From Bacteroidales bacterium (GTDB lineage: Bacteria > Bacteroidota > Bacteroidia > Bacteroidales > UBA7960): DNA of 5,244 bases. The stretch is from positions 1 to 5,244 of the forward strand of contig SKNE01000143.1 of the NCBI GenBank assembly GCA_007120675.1, written 5' to 3'. The notes beneath the pieces were generated by a model that made no database searches, was not told the origin of the DNA, and worked only from the letters and a program-made list of their open reading frames with translations. Both the position numbers and the translations under genes were made by a program. Positions 1 through 5,244 of the stretch are shown here, one piece after another. Every line of letters starts with the position of its first letter. Position 1 is the stretch's first letter.

Positions 1-23
1 AGCCGGTTCACTTTCCACGGTTT

Positions 24-929
24 TCACAGGCACTCACGGTTAATGTCCAACACATAATCTTCAATCACATTGAGCTGCCTGGCCACCTCAGCGCCATGGA
101 AGCCCTGTATGTCCCCGTAAGAGACCAGCTCCCTGTAGTCTGCCAGGAACCCACTGGCCAGCGGATGGTAAGACCAGTGCCATTTCTCTTCCTCATAACC
201 GCCCCTGCGCCTTTCCCCATGGGCGGTGTAAGGCTGGCAAAAACCGAATGAGGGGGCATTATCGTGCAGCCAACGGTATATCTCACGCCCCTCACCATGC
301 CTGAAATAATCGTTCTGCAGACTATTCAGGTCGATATCAGTGCCCCAATGGTGACGGGAGGTACCGGGCATGGCGCTGAAGCGCAGGATCTCCCTGGCCC
401 TCTCCACCGGATCGGCGATGTCGGTGGCCACGATGCCACCATGCAGCAACTGCTGCCCGGTCCACTTGTTCTCCCAGATGCGCTTCTGATGGTCAAAAGG
501 CCTGGTGGCGGAAAGTATCACCAGGCGATGGCCATCGGCCAGGGCCGCCTGGTGCATCTCAAGGAAAGCTTCATAGGCCTCACGGCGCATATACATGCCC
601 GTCCGGCTGGCATACCTTTCATCCACAGGGACAAAGTCCGCATCCCGGGGAGGATCTATACGACCCAAGAGGGCCTCTTTGCTCGTTGTTGCCATTGCGT
701 ACCTCATTTGCGCGGGGTTCTCCGCCAGTTCCGTCCTGCCGGGCTCATTAGGCGTCACGGCAGGCCCCACCCTCCTGGCAGCCCGCTGACCGCGTGAAAA
801 AATCAAAAGCAGTGCCAGCAGGAGCACCAGGGCAATGAGAACAACCTGCTGCCAGCTCAGCTTGTCACCAGACCCTTTCCTTTTCTTCTTTTTGCGGACA
901 TATGCCATGATCGCCTTGCTAACCTGCAT
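24..929 (-). CDS. Membrane-anchored M15 (VanY-type) D,D-carboxypeptidase
   Basis: This 301-residue protein has a short basic N-terminus (KKKKRKG, residues 13-19), a single hydrophobic segment at about 28-44, and then a soluble domain, so it is probably anchored in the inner membrane with the enzyme in the periplasm. The M15B/VanY signature is clear. SRHHWGTDID at 191-200 fits the SxHxxGxxxD zinc motif with His193 and Asp200 as ligands, and ExxHW at 248-252 supplies the catalytic Glu248 and the third ligand His251. SATRPFDHQKRIW (140-152) is the usual upstream core strand. The family trims the terminal D-Ala from peptidoglycan stem peptides; the exact substrate here is inferred. The start at 929 makes TAATG with the stop of the upstream S9 gene, and an alternative ATG at 908 (Met8) would leave the anchor intact. 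There is no Shine-Dalgarno sequence before 929. The catalytic residues are all present and the gene looks intact. Confidence 0.9.
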   Translation of the reverse strand: MQVSKAIMAYVRKKKKRKGSGDKLSWQQVVLIALVLLLALLLIFSRGQRAARRVGPAVTPNEPGRTELAENPAQMRYAMATTSKEALLGRIDPPRDADFVPVDERYASRTGMYMRREAYEAFLEMHQAALADGHRLVILSATRPFDHQKRIWENKWTGQQLLHGGIVATDIADPVERAREILRFSAMPGTSRHHWGTDIDLNSLQNDYFRHGEGREIYRWLHDNAPSFGFCQPYTAHGERRRGGYEEEKWHWSYHPLASGFLADYRELVSYGDIQGFHGAEVARQLNVIEDYVLDINRECL

Positions 930-931
930 TA
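927..931 (-). promoter_or_regulatory. TAATG stop/start overlap between S9 and M15 genes
   Basis: On the minus strand the TAA stop of the S9 peptidase (931-929) shares its last A with the ATG of the M15 gene (929-927). No ribosome binding site precedes this ATG. The arrangement is typical of termination-reinitiation, so translation of the carboxypeptidase is probably coupled to that of the peptidase. The overlap is seen; the coupling is inferred. If the ATG at 908 were the true start, the overlap would disappear. Confidence 0.6.
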
Positions 932-2959
932 TTTAAGCCACTGGTCAAGCCAGCGGAAAAATTCACGCTGCCAGAGTATCCCGTTGTGCGGTGTCAGGAC
1001 CCAATGGTTCTCATCCGGGAAAAACAGCAAACGGCTTGGAACCCCTTGCAGCTGGGCTGCATTGAAAGCCTGGAGGCCTTCTCCATAGGGCACACGGTAG
1101 TCCTTTGCCCCGTGGATCACCAGCATGGGCGTATCCCAGCGGTGGACGTGAAGGTGAGGAGAGAAGTCATAGCTGTGCGGCCTGGGATCTTCCCAATAAG
1201 CCCCACCGATATCGTGGTTGGCAAAAAACATCTCTTCCGTTGTACCATACCAGCTCTCCAGGTTGAACAAACCGCAATGGGAAATGAAGGCACTGAATCG
1301 GCCATCATGGTTACCAGCCAGCCAAAAAACGCTGTAACCTCCATAACTGGCGCCCACTGCACCCAGGCGGTCCTCATCCACAAAGGGCTCCTGCTTTACT
1401 GCATCGATGGCACTCATATAATCCAGCATATTCTGACCCCCATAATCCAAACTGATCTGGTCATTCCACTCTTGTCCGAAGGTAGGCAGGCCACGGCGGT
1501 TTGGCGCCACGACGATATAATCGTTTGCCGCCATGATCTGGAAATTCCACCGGTAAGAGAAAAACTGGCTGACGGCACTTTGCGGCCCACCCCCGCAATA
1601 TAGCAGGGCGGGGTACTCCCTGCTGGGGTCAAAGTTTGGAGGATAAATGACCCACACCAGCATATCCTTGTCATCCGTGGTCTTTACCCATCGCTCCTCC
1701 ACCTGACCCATGGCCGTTTGGTCCAGGATCTCCTTATTCACAAAACTCAGCTGCACCTCCTCCCGGCTATCGGTGTTTACGCGGAATATCTCGGTGGGCA
1801 TCGACATGGACATTTTCTGCCCGACCAGGTAGTTGCCGGCAGGGGCCAGCGACTGGTAATTATGGTGACCATGGGTCAGCTGCTCTATCTCACCTGACTC
1901 CAGGTCAAGAGAGTAAAGCTGATAGGTGGCATGAATGCCGCTGACAAAATAGAGGGTTTTGCTGTCTGCCGAAAAGGCGAACCCGCTGGAGCTCTGATCA
2001 AAGCCATGGGAATAATCCCGGTGTGTTCGACTGGCCAGATCCATGACCATGATGCGGTTCTTGTCCGACTCAAAACCCGGGGTTTCCATGCTCTCCCAGG
2101 CCATCAGGCGGCCATCGGGCGAGAACACCGGGTTCCTGTCATACCCCTCGTTGAACGGGGTCAGGTTTTCGGTGGACCCGGTGGCCAGGTGGTAAAGGTA
2201 AATATCGGCATTGGTTGAGGTGGTCCACTCAATCCCTTCTTTCTTCTTCGCAGTGTAAGCCAGGTACTGGCCATCGGAGCTCCAGGAGATCTGCGAGCTT
2301 CCACCAAAGGGTGGCAGCGGTGAGTCCCACGGCTCCCCCTCCATGATGTCGAGCCCCTCATCGATACGATCCTCTGAATAAGGGGTAACAAACACATGGC
2401 TGAATGTGCCGTCATGCCATCGATCCCAATGACGGTACATCAGGTCATCAGCGATGTAAGCATTGGCTTTACCCAGGTCAGGATACCTGTCATGAGGCGT
2501 CTCCCTTACCTTGACCCTTGCTGTGTAATAAATGTGGGCCATGTCGGGCGCATAACCAAAGCCCGTAATGCCCCCCTCAACCTTTGTGAGCTGACGGACA
2601 TTGTCCCCGTCGGGATCCATTTCGAAAAGCTGGGTGCTGCCATCCACTGACCGGAGAAATCCTATGCGCCTGCCATCCGGGCGCCAGGCGGCACCCGACT
2701 CAGACACGTCCGACCGGGTGATATTCACCGGATCGCCGCCGGCAAGCGGCAAGACATACAGGTCACGGGTACCCTTGTTCTCTGCCAGGTCATAATGGGT
2801 CACGCCATAGAGAATCATGCGGCCATCGGGTGAGACCTGCACATCACTGATCCGGCCGAAAGCCCATAATGTTTCAGGGCTCATGGGGGTAGGCTGCCCC
2901 ACGGAAGGTTTAACTGCAAACATAAGCAAACAGATTGCGATGAATAAGGTTTTTTTCAT
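929..2959 (-). CDS. Secreted S9 family serine peptidase, dipeptidyl-peptidase 5-like
   Basis: With the start at 2959 the protein has 676 residues and opens with a signal peptide (MKKTLFIAICLLMFAVKPSVG, cleavage probably near residues 21-22), so it should act in the periplasm. Residues about 35-400 form a beta-propeller with repeated PD40/TolB-like strands: SPDG at 43, RPDG at 93, APDM at 137, SSDG at 227, SPDG at 280, SADS at 330 and a weaker LAPAGN at 371, fitting about seven blades. The C-terminal alpha/beta-hydrolase domain carries GASYGGYS (nucleophile Ser538), GAKDYRVP (Asp620) and DENHW (His652); this order and spacing match the prolyl-oligopeptidase family. Length and triad positions resemble Porphyromonas DPP5, which releases dipeptides with Ala or hydrophobic residues at P1; the specificity here is inferred. 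The reading frame stays open to 3115 inside recA, but that extension is out of frame with recA and lacks signal-peptide character. The gap to recA is 43 bp with no evident promoter, and the gene overlaps the M15 gene by one base. Confidence 0.92.
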   Translation of the reverse strand: MKKTLFIAICLLMFAVKPSVGQPTPMSPETLWAFGRISDVQVSPDGRMILYGVTHYDLAENKGTRDLYVLPLAGGDPVNITRSDVSESGAAWRPDGRRIGFLRSVDGSTQLFEMDPDGDNVRQLTKVEGGITGFGYAPDMAHIYYTARVKVRETPHDRYPDLGKANAYIADDLMYRHWDRWHDGTFSHVFVTPYSEDRIDEGLDIMEGEPWDSPLPPFGGSSQISWSSDGQYLAYTAKKKEGIEWTTSTNADIYLYHLATGSTENLTPFNEGYDRNPVFSPDGRLMAWESMETPGFESDKNRIMVMDLASRTHRDYSHGFDQSSSGFAFSADSKTLYFVSGIHATYQLYSLDLESGEIEQLTHGHHNYQSLAPAGNYLVGQKMSMSMPTEIFRVNTDSREEVQLSFVNKEILDQTAMGQVEERWVKTTDDKDMLVWVIYPPNFDPSREYPALLYCGGGPQSAVSQFFSYRWNFQIMAANDYIVVAPNRRGLPTFGQEWNDQISLDYGGQNMLDYMSAIDAVKQEPFVDEDRLGAVGASYGGYSVFWLAGNHDGRFSAFISHCGLFNLESWYGTTEEMFFANHDIGGAYWEDPRPHSYDFSPHLHVHRWDTPMLVIHGAKDYRVPYGEGLQAFNAAQLQGVPSRLLFFPDENHWVLTPHNGILWQREFFRWLDQWLK

Positions 2960-3002
2960 AAGGGTGGATTTTGTGGGTGTTGATGTCAACGGACTGTATG
3001 GA

Positions 3003-4031
3003 CTACTCAGCCAGGGCTGCCTTGATCTTTTTTTCCAGCTCTTCCGACAACTCCGGATTATCCAGCAGGAGTTGCTTGACTGCATCCCTGCCCTGGCCCA
3101 GGCGTGTTTCACCATAGCTGAACCATGAGCCCGACTTTTTCACGATGTTATTGTCAACGGCCAGGTCAATCAGTTCACCCAACCTGGAGATACCTTCTCC
3201 GTAAATGATGTCAAACTCGGCCTGACGGAAAGGTGGTGCCAGCTTGTTCTTCACCACCTTGACCCGCGTGCGGTTACCCACCACCCTGTCGCCCTCCTTG
3301 ATCTGCGAAGAGCGGCGGATGTCAATGCGGACCGATGAATAAAACTTCAGGGCGTTGCCCCCCGTGGTGGTCTCCGGGTTGCCAAACATCACCCCGATCT
3401 TTTCCCTCAACTGGTTGATAAAAATACAGCAGCAATTGGTCTTGTTGATGGTTCCCGTCAGTTTGCGCAGGGCCTGGGACATCAGGCGGGCCTGCAGGCC
3501 AACTTTTGAGTCGCCCATCTCCCCTTCAATCTCGCTTTTGGGCGTCAGTGCAGCCACCGAGTCGATCACAATCACATCGATGGCCCCGCTGCGTATGAGG
3601 TTTTCAGCAATCTCCAGCGCCTGCTCCCCGTTATCGGGCTGGCTGACAAGCAGGTTCTCGATGTCAACACCCAGCTTCCCGGCATAATTGCTGTCAAAAG
3701 CATTCTCCGCATCGATAAATGCCGCCACGCCACCCAGCTTCTGGGCCTCTGCAATGGCATGGATCGCCAGCGTGGTTTTACCGGAGGACTCGGGGCCATA
3801 AATCTCCACTACCCTGCCGCGCGGTAACCCGCCGGTACCCAATGCCAAATCCAGCGTCAGGGAGCCGGTGGGGATCACATCCACGGGAACCACTGCCGAA
3901 TCGCCCAGCTTCATGATCGTTCCTTTGCCATAAGATTTCTCAATCTTATCCAAAGTAAGCTGTAAAGCCTTCATCTTCTCCTTATTCACCGCTTTGGCCT
4001 GGTTGGCACTTTGCTCTTTTTCCTTACTCAT
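3003..4031 (-). CDS. recA: Recombinase RecA
   Basis: This complete 342-residue RecA forms the ATP-dependent filament on single-stranded DNA for homologous recombination and DNA-damage responses. It has an N-terminal helix region (about 18-35, KMKALQLTLDKIEKSYGKG), Walker A GPESSGKTT at 79-87, Walker B VIVIDS at 153-158, the L1 region around EIEGEMGDSKVG (167-178), and the L2 region with GVMFGNPETTTGGNALKFYSSVR at 213-235, which includes the RecA family signature. The tail is short and ends KKIKAALAE, without the long acidic extension of Escherichia coli RecA. Two oddities are visible: the catalytic Glu109 is followed by Asn110 where most bacterial RecAs have His, and three cysteines in a row occur at 200-202. 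The start at 4031 gives the usual N-terminus; Met20 is a less likely start. No Shine-Dalgarno sequence is present. A candidate -7 box lies 36 bp upstream. I see no recognisable LexA operator. Confidence 0.98.
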   Translation of the reverse strand: MSKEKEQSANQAKAVNKEKMKALQLTLDKIEKSYGKGTIMKLGDSAVVPVDVIPTGSLTLDLALGTGGLPRGRVVEIYGPESSGKTTLAIHAIAEAQKLGGVAAFIDAENAFDSNYAGKLGVDIENLLVSQPDNGEQALEIAENLIRSGAIDVIVIDSVAALTPKSEIEGEMGDSKVGLQARLMSQALRKLTGTINKTNCCCIFINQLREKIGVMFGNPETTTGGNALKFYSSVRIDIRRSSQIKEGDRVVGNRTRVKVVKNKLAPPFRQAEFDIIYGEGISRLGELIDLAVDNNIVKKSGSWFSYGETRLGQGRDAVKQLLLDNPELSEELEKKIKAALAE

Positions 4032-4040
4032 GGTGTCTAT

Positions 4041-4055
4041 TGTTTAGGTGTTTAG
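4041..4055 (-). repeat. Tandem heptamer CTAAACA in the recA leader
   Basis: Reading the minus strand, CTAAACA occurs twice with one base between (CTAAACACCTAAACA), ending nine bases before the recA start codon. It lies inside the presumed 5' untranslated region. It is directly visible, but the surroundings are AT-rich and short, so chance is a reasonable explanation. A protein or small-RNA binding site is only a possibility. Confidence 0.4.
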
Positions 4056-4067
4056 TTAATTATCAAT

Positions 4068-4075
4068 CAAAGATA
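4068..4075 (-). promoter_or_regulatory. Candidate -7 box of a recA promoter
   Basis: The minus strand reads TATCTTTG here, an exact match to the Bacteroidota -7 consensus TAnnTTTG. It lies in the 66-bp AT-rich gap between rsmG and recA, 36 bp ahead of the recA ATG, which would give a leader of about 30 bases. The -33 element is weak: the nearest TTTG (4089-4092) is only 13 bases upstream, shorter than usual. Its presence suggests that recA can be transcribed independently of rsmG. Confidence 0.45.
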
Positions 4076-4097
4076 ATAATAATTTAAACAAATTAAA

Positions 4098-4721
4098 TCA
4101 TTTTTCATATAAATGAATGATTTTCTTTGTCTGAAAAAAATCTTCCTCAAACAGGCTAGCCAGGTCGGTAACGCGGTACTGCCAGTCCAGTGGCGCGAGT
4201 TCTGCATCCAGATTACCCCCTTTCAAGTAGAGAATGCCATTGGGCAATGCATGCCTGGACACATGACTGATCTTATCACTGACCCAGTCAAAAAAGACGG
4301 GCAATGAAGTGACAGCGCGGCTGACGATAAAGTCAAAGGTCCCGGTCATTCGCTCTGCACGAACCTGCCGTGTGGCCACATTATCCAACTTCAGTTGCCT
4401 GGCTATGTCATTGACCACCCGGATCTTTTTCCCAATGGAATCGATCAGGACAAACTGTGTGTCCGGACAACAGATGGCAAGTGGTATCCCCGGAAACCCG
4501 CCACCGGTGCCCACATCCAACACCCTTGCCCCCGGCAGAAAGGGGCAGTACCTGTAAATCGCCAGGGAGTGCAGCACGTGGCGAATATAAAAAAAATCCA
4601 TGTCCTTACGCGAAACCAGGTTGATTTTTTGGTTCCAATCGGCATACAATTCACCCATCATGCTGAGCTTATCCAACTGCCCTGGTTGGAGTTCATTAAA
4701 ATATTTTTTGATGATTTGCAT
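4098..4721 (-). CDS. rsmG: 16S rRNA (guanine527-N7)-methyltransferase RsmG
   Basis: This 207-residue protein is a full-length RsmG (GidB), which uses S-adenosylmethionine to methylate N7 of G527 in the 530 loop of 16S rRNA; loss of it typically gives low-level streptomycin resistance. The N-terminal helical part ends in the family block DWNQKINLVSRKD (28-40) and RHVLHSLAI (47-55). The Rossmann fold follows: motif I LDVGTGGGFPGIPLAI (68-83), an acidic residue ending the second strand at LID (92-94), and DFIVSRAV (130-137). The C-terminal NGILYLKGG (161-169) is also typical. The start MQIIKKYF is the common form for Bacteroidota. No Shine-Dalgarno sequence precedes it. It is divergent from the glucosaminidase gene, with 61 bp between the two starts, and sits 66 bp upstream of recA. 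mnmG, its partner in many other bacteria, is not in this window. Confidence 0.97.
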   Translation of the reverse strand: MQIIKKYFNELQPGQLDKLSMMGELYADWNQKINLVSRKDMDFFYIRHVLHSLAIYRYCPFLPGARVLDVGTGGGFPGIPLAICCPDTQFVLIDSIGKKIRVVNDIARQLKLDNVATRQVRAERMTGTFDFIVSRAVTSLPVFFDWVSDKISHVSRHALPNGILYLKGGNLDAELAPLDWQYRVTDLASLFEEDFFQTKKIIHLYEK

Positions 4722-4743
4722 TATCCAGATAGGGGATTTGCTG

Positions 4744-4751
4744 TATTTTTG
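4744..4751 (+). promoter_or_regulatory. Candidate -7 box for the glucosaminidase gene
   Basis: The plus strand reads TATTTTTG, matching TAnnTTTG, 31 bp ahead of the ATG at 4783. A TTTG at 4715-4718 could serve as -33, but the 25-base spacer is longer than usual. The assignment rests on the box and its distance only. Confidence 0.35.
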
Positions 4752-4768
4752 ATCCGTGAATTGCCCCT

Positions 4769-4776
4769 CAAAAATA
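4769..4776 (-). promoter_or_regulatory. Candidate -7 box for rsmG
   Basis: The minus strand reads TATTTTTG, matching TAnnTTTG, 47 bp ahead of the rsmG ATG at 4721. A TTG lies about 12 bases further upstream, which is short for a -33 element. If both this and the opposing box are used, the two start sites would fall within a few bases of each other near 4758-4762. Confidence 0.35.
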
Positions 4777-4782
4777 ATCTTT

Positions 4783-5244
4783 ATGCGTCAATTACTTCAC
4801 AGCCTGTGGAAAAAGCCTGTACATATTCTGCTTTTTTTCCCCTTGTGGCTCCCTGCCCAGGAGAGGATTGGTCTTCCCGAATACATCGAAACATACAAGG
4901 ATATCGCCATCCAGGAGATGCGGGAAACGGGCATACCGGCCAGCATCAAGCTGGCACAGGCCATCCTTGAATCTGGTTTTGGCAATAGTGAACTGGCCAC
5001 GGAGGCCAATAACCACTTTGGCATCAAGTGCCACGGATGGCCTGGGATGTCCTATTTCTACGATGACGATGAACCACAGGAGTGCTTCCGCAAGTATACC
5101 GATCCCATACAGTCTTTTTTGGACCACAGTGAATTCCTGCTCACGCGTCCGTGGTACGCCCCCCTTTTTGAGCTGGACCCAATGGATTACAAGGCATGGG
5201 CCCATGGTCTCCGGGAGGCAGGATACGCTACCAACCCACGCTAT
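4783..5244 (+). CDS. Secreted glucosaminidase (FlgJ/GH73-like), 3' end cut by window
   Basis: An open frame runs from the ATG at 4783 to the last base, giving 154 residues without a stop; the gene continues beyond the window. A basic N-terminus (to about residue 12) and a hydrophobic stretch (HILLFFPLWLPAQ, 14-26) form a likely signal peptide. The rest matches the glucosaminidase domain that cleaves the glycan strand of peptidoglycan: IPASIKLAQAILESGFGNSELA (51-72) with the presumed catalytic Glu63, NNHFGIKCH (76-84), the CFRKY segment (101-105), DHSEFL (114-119), and the closing GYATNPRY (147-154). The catalytic domain is therefore almost complete, and what lies beyond is unknown; LysM cell-wall-binding repeats are common there in Bacteroidota homologues. 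No Shine-Dalgarno sequence is present. It diverges from rsmG across a 61-bp gap. The role is cell-wall turnover or daughter-cell separation by inference. Confidence 0.9.
   Translation, partial: MRQLLHSLWKKPVHILLFFPLWLPAQERIGLPEYIETYKDIAIQEMRETGIPASIKLAQAILESGFGNSELATEANNHFGIKCHGWPGMSYFYDDDEPQECFRKYTDPIQSFLDHSEFLLTRPWYAPLFELDPMDYKAWAHGLREAGYATNPRY

Larger units (their letters stand above)
4744..4776. repeat. 9-bp perfect inverted repeat in the divergent intergenic region
   Basis: TATTTTTGA (4744-4752) is repeated inverted as TCAAAAATA (4768-4776), with 15 bases between. Each arm contains one of the two candidate -7 boxes, so the two promoters would face each other. The repeat sits between two start codons and not behind a gene, so a terminator role is unlikely. 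It could be an operator for a dimeric regulator or simply two copies of a promoter box. Confidence 0.5.

Noticed and set aside
1..23. Possible start of a further minus-strand gene (GTG GAA AGT GAA CCG GCT, just after the M15 stop)
   Set aside because: Only about six codons are visible, with a GTG start and no supporting signal, so it cannot be called.
264..797. 177-residue plus-strand open frame
   Set aside because: It is antisense to the M15 gene across its zinc motif, and its composition reflects the complement of the real gene.
986..1603. 205-residue plus-strand open frame
   Set aside because: It lies wholly antisense to the catalytic half of the S9 peptidase, shows no recognisable domain, and has the look of a shadow frame.
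2960..3115. 52-residue N-terminal extension of the S9 peptidase into the recA 3' end
   Set aside because: The extension is read in another frame over recA codons, is rich in Arg, Ser and Trp, and would bury a textbook signal peptide that starts at 2959.
4080..4095. 6-bp AT-only stem (AATTT/AAATT core) after rsmG as a terminator
   Set aside because: The stem has no G-C pairs and no downstream T-run in the rsmG direction, so it is too weak to be an intrinsic terminator.
4744..4776. Invertible promoter (phase variation) bounded by the inverted repeat
   Set aside because: Arms of 9 bp around a 15-base spacer are far too small for known invertible segments, and no invertase gene is in the window.
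4395..4970. 191-residue plus-strand open frame crossing the intergenic gap
   Set aside because: It is antisense to rsmG and then out of frame with the glucosaminidase; both overlapped genes have strong family motifs.
4792..5205. 137-residue minus-strand open frame
   Set aside because: It is antisense to the glucosaminidase, whose frame carries signal peptide and catalytic motifs.

Overview
The window reads as a piece of a Bacteroidota chromosome, probably class Bacteroidia. The reasons are the RecA and RsmG sequence types, a periplasmic S9 peptidase of the kind common in that phylum (motifs such as YRHWDRW, SYRWNFQ and APNRRGLP), start codons with no Shine-Dalgarno sequence at any of the five genes, and upstream boxes fitting the Bacteroidota -7 promoter element TAnnTTTG. 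The taxonomic call is inference from remembered family patterns; no search was run. Coding DNA looks moderately GC-rich, while the two intergenic gaps around 4032-4097 and 4722-4782 are strongly AT-rich.

Layout from right to left: four genes lie in one direction on the minus strand. rsmG (4721-4098, 16S rRNA m7G methyltransferase) is followed after 66 bp by recA (4031-3003). After another 43 bp comes a secreted S9 dipeptidyl-peptidase-like serine protease (2959-929), which overlaps by one base (TAATG) a membrane-anchored M15/VanY-type D,D-carboxypeptidase (929-24). On the plus strand, diverging from rsmG, a secreted glucosaminidase (4783 to the window end) runs off the right edge with its catalytic domain almost complete. 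Bases 1-23 hold only the tail after the M15 gene.

Functionally the block mixes housekeeping (ribosome methylation, recombination and repair) with envelope work: two proteins predicted to act on peptidoglycan (M15 carboxypeptidase and glucosaminidase) and one periplasmic peptidase. The S9-M15 junction suggests translational coupling, and the short recA-S9 gap without a visible promoter suggests that recA, S9 and M15 can share a transcript. recA itself has a good candidate -7 box of its own.

I see no mobile element, CRISPR array, RNA gene, toxin-antitoxin pair or clearly new system. The points most worth a second look are an inverted repeat in the rsmG/glucosaminidase intergenic region whose two arms are each a candidate promoter box facing the other, and a His-to-Asn change beside the catalytic glutamate of RecA.
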